Assembly (NCBI RefSeq): GCF_000160115.1
Contig: NZ_GG665866.1
Location: forward strand, 794,825-858,824
Length of the DNA stretch: 64,000 nucleotides
Direction: 5' to 3'
Source: Shuttleworthella satelles DSM 14600
Lineage (GTDB): Bacteria; Bacillota; Clostridia; Lachnospirales; Lachnospiraceae
The position numbers and the translations under genes were made by a program. A model generated the notes under the pieces. That model did not search any database. It was not told where the DNA came from and saw only the letters and a list, made by a program, of their open reading frames with translations. Numbering within the stretch: the first letter of the stretch is position 1; each line of letters begins with the position of its first letter. This document shows, piece by piece, positions 56,196-64,000 of this stretch.

Positions 56196-57260
56196 CTAAC
56201 CTTCTCTCTGATCCAAAACCGCCAGGATATCCTCCCTGGTTTTCTGATCTTCTATCTTGGAGGACACCGCCTCGATCTTAGCCCTTGACATCATCTGGTA
56301 GATCTCATCCAGGCTGAGCCCGCGGGACTGCAGATAAAAGAGCAGGCTCTCATCCAGCTTTCCGATCGAAGCGCCGTGGTTGCCCTCCACATCTTCCTCC
56401 TGACAGAGGATGACAGGGATGGTCTGGTTGACGACATCATCGCTCATGAGGAGGACTTCCTCCAGCTCATTTCCGGTTGCGCCCTTGGCGCCCCGGCGAA
56501 AGTCAATAGTTCCGCGGAAATTCTTCCGGGCATTGTCCTCCAGGACACCGGACACCTTCATGACCGTGTCTGTCTTCCTTCCGGTGTGAATCGCAACGTA
56601 ATTCATATCGAGGCTCTCGTCCTGGCCGATCAAATAGGCAATCTCTGTACTGACACTCGAGGACTCTCCCTCCAGAGCGGAGTAATTGCCATAGCAGGAC
56701 TGTCCACCCAGAATCACCTGGGTCAGCTCAAAGCGGGCAGAATCAGCGAGCTGACCGCCCAGGTCGAAGAAGACCCGCAAGCCCTGTCCCGCGGATTGAA
56801 CCGTAACCAGTTTCAGAACGGCATGCTTCTGAATGTCATACTTGATCTGGACAAGGGCATCGCCCTTCTGATCCTTTAGCGCGCGCAGGTTGACGATCAC
56901 AGTCGCCTCTGAATCGTGGGCCGCGTGGATCTCCAGCTGGTTGCCCGTGACCTTTCTTGCGCTCAGATCCATCTCTACGCGGGCCGGCTGCACAAAATGG
57001 TCTCCCTCGGGGATCGTGATCAGTCGGCTTGTCTGGCGAACTGTCTCAAATGCCCTGTCAAGATCATATCCGAGACCTGTCCGGACCTGCGGCAGCCTGG
57101 AAGCAGACGCGACGTAGCCTCCCATTCCCTCAGGGAGAAGGAGGGAAAAGGCCGCGTCCGATGAGACAGCCACTTCTTTTGCCCTGATCTCGTTCATCTT
57201 CAGCCAGTTCCAGGTGGGGGAGGGAATACGGTTGACAATTAAGTTCATCTTCTCAGTCAT
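56196..57260 (-). CDS. sufD: Fe-S assembly protein SufD
   Basis: Component of the SufBCD scaffold complex. The 354-residue protein has the SufB/SufD beta-helix core with RGTIDFRRGAKGATGNE and the conserved C-terminal EDVEGNHGASIGKLDESLLFYL. It is shorter than the 400-430 residues of many SufD proteins, with a reduced N-terminal region. GGAGG precedes the ATG; sufB ends 13 bases before it. Confidence 0.92.
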   Translation of the reverse strand: MTEKMNLIVNRIPSPTWNWLKMNEIRAKEVAVSSDAAFSLLLPEGMGGYVASASRLPQVRTGLGYDLDRAFETVRQTSRLITIPEGDHFVQPARVEMDLSARKVTGNQLEIHAAHDSEATVIVNLRALKDQKGDALVQIKYDIQKHAVLKLVTVQSAGQGLRVFFDLGGQLADSARFELTQVILGGQSCYGNYSALEGESSSVSTEIAYLIGQDESLDMNYVAIHTGRKTDTVMKVSGVLEDNARKNFRGTIDFRRGAKGATGNELEEVLLMSDDVVNQTIPVILCQEEDVEGNHGASIGKLDESLLFYLQSRGLSLDEIYQMMSRAKIEAVSSKIEDQKTREDILAVLDQREG

Positions 57261-57273
57261 TTGTCATTCCTCC

Positions 57274-58686
57274 TTATCCGATGGCCCCCTTCATCTCAAG
57301 CCGGATGAGATTATTCATCTCAACCGCGTACTCGAGAGGAAGCTCCTTACCTACATTGTCAGCGAAGCCGGATACGATCAGAGCTCTTGCATCCTCCTCT
57401 GACATGCCCCGGCTCATCAGGTAGAAGACCGTCTCATCGGAGATACGGCCGATCTTGGCCTCATGTCCGATATCCGCGTCTGCCGTGCGAATATCCATAG
57501 CCGGAATGGTGTCTGATCTGGAGATGTCATCCAGCATCAGAGAAGCGCATGAGACAGAAGCCTTGGCTCCCTTAGCTCTGGGGGTCACATTGACCGAAGA
57601 CCGGAAGGTGGAGATGCCGCCGCTCTTGGAAATCGACCGGGTGTTCACATAGGAAGAGGTGTTGGGCGCGTTGTGGACCACCTTGCAGCCCGTGTCCAGG
57701 TTCTGCCCCTTTCCGGCAAAGGTGACGGAGGTGAACTCACTTCTGGCCCCCTCTCCCACCAGATAACTGGAGGGATAGAGGTAAGAGACGTGAGATCCGA
57801 AGGAGCCTGAGATCCACTCGATCTTGCCCCCCTCTTCCACCCTGGCCCGCTTGGTGTTGAGGTTATACATGTTCTTGGACCAGTTCTCAATGGTGGAGTA
57901 GCGCAGGGTCGCGTTCTTGCCGACATAGAGCTCGACACAGCCGGCATGCAGATTAGCTACATTATATTTGGGAGCGGAACAGCCTTCAATAAAGTGCAGA
58001 TAAGCCCCCTCATCTACAATAATCAGGGTGTGCTCGAACTGACCGGCTCCGGCTGCGTTCAGGCGGAAATAGGACTGAAGGGGGATCTCCACGGAGACGC
58101 CGGGCGGGACATAGACGAAAGAACCCCCGGACCAGACCGCCCCGTGCAGAGCCGCGAATTTGTGATCGGTGGCCGGAACCAGTTTCATAAAGTGATCCCG
58201 GATCATCTGGGCATAGGGCCCATGCAGAGCGGATTCCAGATCGGTATAGATCACGCCCTGGGCAGCGACCTCCTCGCGGACATTGTGATAGACCAGCTCG
58301 GAATCATACTGGGCGCCCACGCCGGCCAGAGACTCCCGCTCCGCCTGGGGAATCCCCAGCTTCTCGAAGGTGTCCTTGATATCCTTTGGAACCTGCTTCC
58401 AGTCCTTGACCATATGGTTATCCCTGGGACGGATGTAGGTGACAATATTGTTCATGTCAAGACCGTCGATTGATGGACCCCACTGCGGAAAAGCCGTCTC
58501 CTCGTATATCTTCAGACAGGACAGGCGAAATTCGCGCATCCAGTCCGGATCCTTCTTCTCCTCAGAGATCTGCTCGACAATGGCGGGGGTCAGACCCTCC
58601 TCGACCTTATAGGCATCCTTCTCGTCATAGCGGAAGTCATACAAACTGCGATCAATATCGTCTACGTATGTTTTCTCTTTACTCAA
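57274..58686 (-). CDS. sufB: Fe-S assembly protein SufB
   Basis: Main scaffold on which the cluster is built. The 470-residue protein contains YVPPGVSVEIPLQSYFRLN, the cysteine-bearing EGCSAPKYNVANLHAGCVE, STIENWSKNMYNLNTKRA and the C-terminal GHEAKIGRISDETVFYLMSRG. The start is a TTG at 58686: AAGGAGG sits six bases before it, inside the 3' end of sufC, and no ATG matches the family length. sufC ends one base away, so they are coupled. Confidence 0.95.
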   Translation of the reverse strand: MSKEKTYVDDIDRSLYDFRYDEKDAYKVEEGLTPAIVEQISEEKKDPDWMREFRLSCLKIYEETAFPQWGPSIDGLDMNNIVTYIRPRDNHMVKDWKQVPKDIKDTFEKLGIPQAERESLAGVGAQYDSELVYHNVREEVAAQGVIYTDLESALHGPYAQMIRDHFMKLVPATDHKFAALHGAVWSGGSFVYVPPGVSVEIPLQSYFRLNAAGAGQFEHTLIIVDEGAYLHFIEGCSAPKYNVANLHAGCVELYVGKNATLRYSTIENWSKNMYNLNTKRARVEEGGKIEWISGSFGSHVSYLYPSSYLVGEGARSEFTSVTFAGKGQNLDTGCKVVHNAPNTSSYVNTRSISKSGGISTFRSSVNVTPRAKGAKASVSCASLMLDDISRSDTIPAMDIRTADADIGHEAKIGRISDETVFYLMSRGMSEEDARALIVSGFADNVGKELPLEYAVEMNNLIRLEMKGAIG

Positions 58687-58687
58687 A

Positions 58688-59440
58688 TCAGGCCTCCTTG
58701 GGAAGATACTTCTCAAAGCCGTTCGCATTGATCTCATCTACCATAGAGGCGTCTCCATTGGCGACAATCTGCCCGTTGACCAAAACATGCGTCGCGTTCA
58801 CCTCAAGAGCCTCTAAAATACGGGTGGCGTGCGTGATAATCATCAGGGCTCCGCCGACAGAATTCTTGTACTCCTCAATCCCCTTGGAGACAATACGGAC
58901 CGCGTCCACATCCAGACCGGAATCGGTCTCGTCAAGGATCGCCAGAGAGGGCTTTAGCATGAGAAGCTGCAGGATCTCAGCCTTCTTCTTCTCACCGCCC
59001 GAGAACCCGACATTGAGATCTCTGTCCGCGTAGGAAGGATCCATCTCCAGAATTTCCATGGTCTTGGTCAGATCTTTCTTAAAGTCCCAGAGACGGATAT
59101 GCTTGCCTGTGCGATTCTCCATCGCCGTGCGAATGAAGTTGGACAGGGTGATTCCGGGAACCTCAATGGGGTTTTGGAAGCTGATAAAAAGCCCTTTTCT
59201 GGCAATCTTGTCCGCGGGCTCCCCGGCAATCTCCTCTCCATCAAATCGGATGGAACCGGATGTAATCTCGAATCGGGGATCTCCCATAATGGTTGACCCC
59301 AGGGTCGACTTGCCTGCCCCGTTGGGTCCCATGATGACATGGGTCTGTCCGGCGCCGATTTGAAGGTTCAGACCATGCAAAAGCTCCTTGTCCTCAATGC
59401 GGGCATGCAAATCCTGAATCTCGAGAATATTGTTTGCCAT
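58688..59440 (-). CDS. sufC: Fe-S assembly ATPase SufC
   Basis: ABC-type ATPase that drives SufBD remodelling. The 250-residue protein has Walker A MGPNGAGKSTLG, the ABC signature NVGFSGGEKKKAEI, Walker B LAILDETDSGLDVD and the switch His in MIITHATRIL. It is soluble, without membrane helices. AAGGAGG precedes ATG 59440. It is the first gene of sufC-B-D-S-U. Confidence 0.96.
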   Translation of the reverse strand: MANNILEIQDLHARIEDKELLHGLNLQIGAGQTHVIMGPNGAGKSTLGSTIMGDPRFEITSGSIRFDGEEIAGEPADKIARKGLFISFQNPIEVPGITLSNFIRTAMENRTGKHIRLWDFKKDLTKTMEILEMDPSYADRDLNVGFSGGEKKKAEILQLLMLKPSLAILDETDSGLDVDAVRIVSKGIEEYKNSVGGALMIITHATRILEALEVNATHVLVNGQIVANGDASMVDEINANGFEKYLPKEA

Positions 59441-59596
59441 GATAACCTCCTTAAAGCAGAGCCATATTCTCTCTCTCTGCTGTCTCTCTGATTTACGGCT
59501 AAAATTATATGGCAGAAGGGTCATCATCACTGTTGCAGTAACAACATTCTGATTTGATTTCAAACGCTTTTGCCCCTTTAGACCACACTGCGCCCT

Positions 59597-59626
59597 ATTA
59601 TAGCTTAATTCCCGGCTGACTGACAA
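59597..59626 (-). promoter_or_regulatory. suf operon promoter
   Basis: On the minus strand TTGTCA (59621-59626), an 18-base spacer and TATAAT (59597-59602) give a leader of about 150 bases before sufC. A second TATAAT lies nearer the gene (about 59504-59509). The 458-bp gap 59441-59898 contains only these, a short repeat, an inverted repeat and the gpx terminator; no credible gene is seen. Confidence 0.6.
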
Positions 59627-59629
59627 CGA

Positions 59630-59673
59630 ATTAACGGTAGAATCCACACTGATTAACGATAGAATCCACGCTG
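59630..59673. repeat. 22-bp direct repeat upstream of suf
   Basis: Two adjacent copies (59630-59651, 59652-59673) of ATTAACGRTAGAATCCACRCTG with two differences. They lie just upstream of the -35 of the suf promoter. Confidence 0.7.
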
Positions 59674-59721
59674 AAATGCACGGCGAATTACACAGGGGAA
59701 ATGCGCGCGCCAAGATTTTTC

Positions 59722-59748
59722 AATGTAAACGCAACAGCTTGTTACATT
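59722..59748. promoter_or_regulatory. inverted repeat AATGTAA/TTACATT
   Basis: Seven-base arms with a 13-base spacer that itself contains AACA-GCT-TGTT. It is about 100 bases upstream of the suf promoter and downstream of gpx, a possible regulator site. The binding protein is unknown. Confidence 0.35.
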
Positions 59749-59821
59749 TACTCTGGAAGATCTCTGTGTTGCAGTTAGTCTGACAGGTGGCTTATCCATA
59801 GTGGCATGCATCCTATGGTCA

Positions 59822-59857
59822 TGAATAAAGGGCGAAAGGACCAATGGTCCCCCGCCC
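59822..59857 (-). terminator. terminator after the glutathione peroxidase gene
   Basis: On the minus strand GGGCG (59853-59857) pairs with CGCCC (59830-59834) around an inner GACCATTGGTC hairpin, then TTTATTCAT follows. Confidence 0.7.
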
Positions 59858-59898
59858 CCTGCCATCACTTTCATTTTCCAAGTTCGGATTCTTCCGGT

Positions 59899-60447
59899 CT
59901 ATGAAAAAAGTCTGCCGACTTCCTCGGCGAACTTACCCATATCATAGGTGGGCTCATATCTGCCGATGACATTGCCATCGCGGTCAACAAGAAACTTGGT
60001 GAAGTTCCACTTGATATCCGGATTCTTCTTATAATTCCTGTCCATCTTTAAAAGCAGGGCGCTCATTGCCAGAGCCTTCGGCCCCTTCCCAAAGCCCTCA
60101 AAGCCCTTCTGACTCTTCAGATAGCGATAGAGATCCAGCTGATGATCCCCATTGACCTCAGACTTCTTAAACTGCTCAAACTGCGTGTGGTACTTTAACT
60201 GGCAGAATTCGTGAATCTCCTGATCCGACTCGGGCGCCTGACCGGCGAACTGGTTGCAGGGAATATCAATGATCTCAAGACCCTGCTCATGGTACTTCTC
60301 ATAGAGAGCCTCCAGGGGCTCATAATGTGGGGTGAATCCGCAACCGGTGGCTGTGTTGACGATAATCATGACCTTTTCCTTGTTCTCAGCCAGGGAAAAC
60401 CTGCTTCCGTCCGCTCTCTCAAGCTCATAATCATAAATGCTGGCCAT
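59899..60447 (-). CDS. glutathione-peroxidase-family thiol peroxidase
   Basis: Reduces hydroperoxides, in bacteria usually with thioredoxin. The 182-residue protein has the peroxidatic Cys36 in NTATGCGFTP (Cys, not selenocysteine), and the FPCNQF-like IIDIPCNQFAGQAP and KWNFTKFLVDRDG motifs with the Gln and Trp of the catalytic set. GGAG precedes the ATG. It has its own consensus promoter and terminator, and sits next to the oxygen-sensitive Fe-S operon. Confidence 0.93.
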   Translation of the reverse strand: MASIYDYELERADGSRFSLAENKEKVMIIVNTATGCGFTPHYEPLEALYEKYHEQGLEIIDIPCNQFAGQAPESDQEIHEFCQLKYHTQFEQFKKSEVNGDHQLDLYRYLKSQKGFEGFGKGPKALAMSALLLKMDRNYKKNPDIKWNFTKFLVDRDGNVIGRYEPTYDMGKFAEEVGRLFS

Positions 60448-60491
60448 AGGAACTCCTCTCCTGATTTCAATCTTTCGTTTACGATGACTTA

Positions 60492-60520
60492 ATTATATTG
60501 TGCTCAATTTATTTTGTCAA
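60492..60520 (-). promoter_or_regulatory. promoter of the glutathione peroxidase gene
   Basis: On the minus strand TTGACA (60515-60520), exactly 17 bases, and TATAAT (60492-60497): a perfect sigma-A consensus, so strong expression is expected unless repressed. Confidence 0.85.
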
Positions 60521-60621
60521 GCACGGATTCCATTTGCATAAAAAATGTATAGATTCATTTTGCATGTTACATAAAAAATGCTCGGATTCGCTTTTTATGA
60601 AAGTACACAGATTCACATTGT

Positions 60622-60651
60622 AAAAAATCCCGCTCACGGGGAGCGGGATTT
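60622..60651 (-). terminator. terminator after thrC
   Basis: An 11-bp stem (60625-60635 with 60641-60651), a 5-base loop, and a six-U run on the minus strand. The 290-bp gap 60448-60737 also has degenerate AT-rich repeats around AGATTCA but no gene. Confidence 0.88.
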
Positions 60652-60737
60652 CTGTGCCATACCCTCATAAAGTCGAAAAACACATAAGAGGGCTTGTCTT
60701 CTTTTGGTGCCTGTTCATGTGATGCACAGGCCGGAAC

Positions 60738-62225
60738 TTAGAGTCCCAGAAAGCTGCATACCACCTGGTCCATCTGTTCGGGCTCACAGACGGTGTCATG
60801 GCGGATGGGAGCCGCCACAATATCAGAGACGGCCCTTGGAACGGGGCAGCCTGAAATCTCAGACAGGGGGCCGATCAGATCAAAGTCCTCCACATTCGCG
60901 TACTTGGGATCGATCGCCGTCATGACGGCGTGAAGGAACTTGTAGGGTGACGCGGTAGAGGCAATCACTGTCTTTGTCTCATCTGCCGTCTCCGCCTTGT
61001 ACTTGCCGTAGACAGAAGCAGCGACGGCAGTATGTGTATCGATAACATAACCGCAGGTCTGGTAAATTTCACGGATGGCCTCTTCTGTCTGGTCCTCATC
61101 GGCGTAATTGCCGTAGAAATCCCCGAGCTTCTGTCTCATTTGATCCGTGATCTCATAAATCCCCTTCCTTGCGAGTGAATCCATGAGCCCGGCATTGACG
61201 ATGTCGGATTCTCCCGCGATCTCATAGATCAGACGCTCCAGGTTGGAGGAGATCAGAATATCCATAGAGGGCGAGTTCGTCACCTGAAAGGGACGATTCT
61301 TATTATAGGTACCCGTCGAGAAGAAATCATAGAGAACCCGGTTCTCATTGGAGGCGCAGATCAGCTTCGCGATGGGAAGTCCCGCCCTCTTGGCGTAATA
61401 TGCCGCCAGAATATTGCCGAAATTGCCGGTTGGGACAACGACATTGATCTTCTCCTTCGCCCCGATCTTCCCATTCTCCAAAAGCTTCACATAGGCGTAG
61501 ACATAATAGACGATCTGGGGAACCAGACGGCCGATGTTGATGGAATTGGCAGAGGAGAACTGAAAGCCCTTCTCACGGATCTTCTCGTTTAAGACGGGAT
61601 CATTGAACATGCGCTTGACCCCGGACTGAGCCTGGTCGAAGTTACCGTGAATACCGACCACATGCGTATTATCTCCCGTCTGGGTCAGCATCTGCCGCTC
61701 CTGAATGGCGGAGACCCCATCCTTGGGATAAAAGACAATGATCCTGGTCCCCTTGACATCCTCAAATCCAGCCATGGCGGCTTTTCCGGTATCGCCGGAT
61801 GTGGCGGTTAAGATGACAATCTCCCTGTCAACGCCATTCTTCCTGGCCGAAGTAAGCATCAAATGAGGAAGGATGGACAGGGCCATATCCTTAAAAGCGA
61901 TGGTTTTGCCGTGAAAGAGTTCCAGGTAGTATGCCCCCTGGGCATAAGTCATGGGGGCGATCTCCTCTGTGTCAAACTTGCTGTCATAAGCCAGGGCAAT
62001 GCAGGATTTTAATTCTTCCTCCGTAAAGTCCGTCAGAAAATGACGCATCACCTCATAGGCGACCTCCTGATAGGTCTTTCCGATCAGATCCTCTGGACTG
62101 AAGTCAAATTGGGGCAATTGATCCGGGACATAGAGTCCGCCGTCAGAAGCCAGGCCCTGTAAGATGGCCTGGGAGGCCGTTACCCGATTCAAATAATCTC
62201 TGGTGCTCACGTAATGCAGATCCAT
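60738..62225 (-). CDS. thrC: threonine synthase
   Basis: PLP enzyme converting O-phosphohomoserine to threonine. The 495-residue protein is of the long bacterial/fungal type, with N-terminal YVSTRD and GLASDGGLYVP, the PLP lysine in TIAFKDMALS, and the phosphate-site ATSGDTGKAA. ATG at 62225 has GAGG six bases before it; an ATG four codons earlier overlaps this site. It is monocistronic with a strong promoter; no homoserine genes are adjacent. Confidence 0.96.
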   Translation of the reverse strand: MDLHYVSTRDYLNRVTASQAILQGLASDGGLYVPDQLPQFDFSPEDLIGKTYQEVAYEVMRHFLTDFTEEELKSCIALAYDSKFDTEEIAPMTYAQGAYYLELFHGKTIAFKDMALSILPHLMLTSARKNGVDREIVILTATSGDTGKAAMAGFEDVKGTRIIVFYPKDGVSAIQERQMLTQTGDNTHVVGIHGNFDQAQSGVKRMFNDPVLNEKIREKGFQFSSANSINIGRLVPQIVYYVYAYVKLLENGKIGAKEKINVVVPTGNFGNILAAYYAKRAGLPIAKLICASNENRVLYDFFSTGTYNKNRPFQVTNSPSMDILISSNLERLIYEIAGESDIVNAGLMDSLARKGIYEITDQMRQKLGDFYGNYADEDQTEEAIREIYQTCGYVIDTHTAVAASVYGKYKAETADETKTVIASTASPYKFLHAVMTAIDPKYANVEDFDLIGPLSEISGCPVPRAVSDIVAAPIRHDTVCEPEQMDQVVCSFLGL

Positions 62226-62268
62226 GCTGTACCTCATCTATACTCGTACAATATCCGTTTTACAAAGA

Positions 62269-62298
62269 ATTATAGGGGTGACAGGCCGCATACGTCAA
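62269..62298 (-). promoter_or_regulatory. thrC promoter
   Basis: On the minus strand TTGACG (62293-62298), an 18-base spacer and TATAAT (62269-62274), about 45 bases from thrC. No T-box or leader peptide is seen. Confidence 0.75.
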
Positions 62299-62403
62299 CG
62301 GCCGGGCAGGATCAAGGCGATCAAAAACGGAACCGAAGGCGGGCTGAAAGCAAGACACGGATAAAATCAAAAAGAGCTTCTATCAGGGGAATCGAAAGTC
62401 AAC

Positions 62404-62895
62404 CTATCGATTGGTATTGATATAGTTGACCAGTCCCTCCGCGTCGATGATCTTCTGCATGAAGGGCGGAAAGGCCTGTCCCTGATAGGTCTTTTTTCTT
62501 GTGTGATTGGTGATGAGACCGGAATCGAAGTCAACCTCAACCTCGTCTCCCGCCTCAATATCAGCGGCCGCCTCTTTGCACTCCACAATGGGCAGACCGA
62601 TGTTGATGGCATTTCGATAGAAAATCCGGGCGAAGGTCTCCGCGATGACACAGGAGACGCCTGCCGCCTTAATTGCGATCGGGGCGTGCTCTCTGGAGGA
62701 GCCGCAGCCAAAATTCTTTTCCGCGACAATAATGTCTCCGGTATCGACCCGGGAGACAAAGTCCCTGTCGATATCTTCCATGCAATGCCTGGCCAGATCT
62801 GCCGGATCAGATGAGTTCAAATACCTTGCCGGGATAATGACATCTGTATCGACATTATCCCCATACTTAAATACCTTACCGTGTGCTGCTTTCAT
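62404..62895 (-). CDS. leuD: 3-isopropylmalate dehydratase, small subunit
   Basis: Swivelling-domain partner of LeuC in leucine synthesis. The 163-residue protein is the short HACN type, with [31 protein letters not shown] and [20 protein letters not shown] precedes ATG 62895; upstream in-frame sequence belongs to the 3' part of leuC. It starts 14 bases after leuC. Related homoaconitase or citraconate subunits share these motifs. Confidence 0.92.
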   Translation of the reverse strand: MKAAHGKVFKYGDNVDTDVIIPARYLNSSDPADLARHCMEDIDRDFVSRVDTGDIIVAEKNFGCGSSREHAPIAIKAAGVSCVIAETFARIFYRNAINIGLPIVECKEAAADIEAGDEVEVDFDSGLITNHTRKKTYQGQAFPPFMQKIIDAEGLVNYINTNR

Positions 62896-62909
62896 CTTTT
62901 TCTCCTGTC

Positions 62910-64000
62910 TCAGATCAGATCCGCGGGTCCTGAAATCCTGCCGGTAACCGCACTCGCCGCGGCAACCGCGGGACTGGCAAGATACACCTCGGATGTGACA
63001 TCGCCCATGCGGCCGACAAAATTGCGGTTGGTCGTGGATACGCATCGCTCACCGGCAGCTAAGATTCCCATATAGCCGCCCAGGCAGGGGCCGCAGGTCG
63101 GAGTGGACACGACGGCTCCGGCTTCAATAAAGGTCTTTAAATAACCCGCCTGCATGGCGTCCAGATAAATCTGCTGTGTGGCCGGAATGATAATGGTGCG
63201 AACCCGATCCGCCACCTTGCGCCCCTTTAGGATTTCCGCCGCCGCCTTCAGATCCGAGAGGCGGCCGTTGGTGCAGGAACCGATGACCACCTGATCAATC
63301 GCTATATCTTCTATCTGATCAATGGTGCGGGTATTCTCCGGCAGATGGGGAAAGGAGACCGTCGGCTTGAGCGAAGACAGATCGATGGTGTATTCAGCGG
63401 CGTAGTCAGCGTCCGCGTCAGCCTCATAGACCAGGGGCTTGCGGTCCGCATGCTCTTTGATATAGGCGAGGGTCTGGTCATCGACCGGGAAAATACCGTT
63501 CTTGGCTCCGCCCTCAATCGCCATATTGGCGATGGTGAAGCGATCATCCATGGACAAATACTGTATCCCCTCTCCGTCAAACTCCATGGACTGATATCTG
63601 GCGCCGTCAACTCCGATCAGACCAATGATATGAAGGATAATATCCTTACCGGAGATATAGGGGCCGGGCTTGCCGACCAGCTTGAACCGGATGGCCTCAG
63701 GAACCTTGAACCAGGCCTGGCCGGTCGCCATTCCCGCCGCCATATCAGTGGATCCGACCCCTGTGGAGAAAGCCCCCAGGGCGCCATAGGTACAGGTATG
63801 GGAATCCGCTCCAATCACGACATCTCCGGCCACAACAAGCCCCTTCTCGGGAAGGAGGGCGTGCTCAATCCCCATCTGCCCCACATCATAGAAATGACTG
63901 ATCTCATGCTGACAGGCGAATTCGCGGACACACTTGCAGTGCTCGGCGGACTTGATGTCCTTGTTGGGGACAAAATGGTCCATGACCAGAGCGATCCTCT
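62910..64000 (-). CDS. leuC: 3-isopropylmalate dehydratase, large subunit (partial at window edge)
   Basis: The visible 362 residues cover most of the aconitase-family catalytic part. Fe-S cluster cysteines are in GSCTNGR and PTCGPCLGG, and substrate-site residues in [13 protein letters not shown] and NFVGRMG. The reading frame continues past 64000, so about 55-60 N-terminal residues are missing from the window. It is coupled to leuD downstream. The length class suits the archaeal/clostridial two-subunit type. Confidence 0.93.
   Translation of the reverse strand, partial: RIALVMDHFVPNKDIKSAEHCKCVREFACQHEISHFYDVGQMGIEHALLPEKGLVVAGDVVIGADSHTCTYGALGAFSTGVGSTDMAAGMATGQAWFKVPEAIRFKLVGKPGPYISGKDIILHIIGLIGVDGARYQSMEFDGEGIQYLSMDDRFTIANMAIEGGAKNGIFPVDDQTLAYIKEHADRKPLVYEADADADYAAEYTIDLSSLKPTVSFPHLPENTRTIDQIEDIAIDQVVIGSCTNGRLSDLKAAAEILKGRKVADRVRTIIIPATQQIYLDAMQAGYLKTFIEAGAVVSTPTCGPCLGGYMGILAAGERCVSTTNRNFVGRMGDVTSEVYLASPAVAAASAVTGRISGPADLI

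Noticed and set aside
59653-59874. 73-codon minus-strand frame between gpx and suf
   Set aside because: It starts just downstream of gpx and contains the gpx terminator hairpin, with no family resemblance.

Overview
The window looks like a chromosomal segment of an anaerobic Firmicute of the class Clostridia, most likely Lachnospiraceae. This is inferred from gene content and protein style, because no rRNA is present. Supporting signs are a short AICAR transformylase paired with a separate PurO-type IMP cyclohydrolase, a SufCBDSU operon with the Gram-positive scaffold SufU, the secG-rnr-smpB-ssrA block, a cysS-mrnC-rlmB-sigH block, an ATP-type PEP carboxykinase, and strong Shine-Dalgarno sequences throughout. 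Nearly all genes lie on the minus strand. Only the partial transposase, the PHP phosphatase, the LysR regulator and citrate synthase are on the plus strand.

Layout. 1-210: the 3' end of an IS3-type transposase and its terminator. 348-4080: pckA, then purO-purH. 4373-8742: a minus-strand run of response regulator, histidine kinase, hisH, hisF and ung. 8783-12497: secG-rnr-smpB and tmRNA, the trans-translation and RNA-decay block. 12578-13930: gdhA. 14120-18014: purC-purF-purB. 18164-18754: an unknown membrane-anchored protein. 19110-23968: the lower-glycolysis operon gap-pgk-tpiA-gpmI, with a palindrome just after its promoter. 24264-26867: a PHP phosphatase and an unassigned radical SAM protein. 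27071-29404: a cysteine desulfurase with mnmA (tRNA thiolation). 29460-33422: ispF, cysS, mrnC, rlmB and sigH. 33516-33784: tRNA-Val and tRNA-Met with a promoter and terminator. 33837-42024: purL, carA and carB.

42100-47670 is the most accessory-looking stretch. It holds tandem repeats before a LysR gene, an AT-rich Fic-domain gene with a degenerate active site and a perfect 12-bp inverted repeat around its promoter, a nuclease-helicase fusion (PD-(D/E)XK plus XPD/DinG-like), a candidate structured RNA with its own promoter, and 24-bp repeats in front of citrate synthase. 47671-52509: gltA convergent with an operon of a GPH-family transporter, a glycerophosphodiester phosphodiesterase and an alpha/beta hydrolase. 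52757-53878: a lipoprotein. 54167-59440: the suf Fe-S operon. 59899-64000: a glutathione peroxidase, threonine synthase, leuD and the 3' part of leuC.

Most of the window is core metabolism: purine, pyrimidine, histidine, leucine and threonine synthesis, glycolysis, nitrogen assimilation, and Fe-S or thiol chemistry. I found no CRISPR array, prophage or obvious large undescribed system. The best leads are the Fic locus, the candidate RNA at 47232-47376, the nuclease-helicase fusion and the unassigned radical SAM enzyme.
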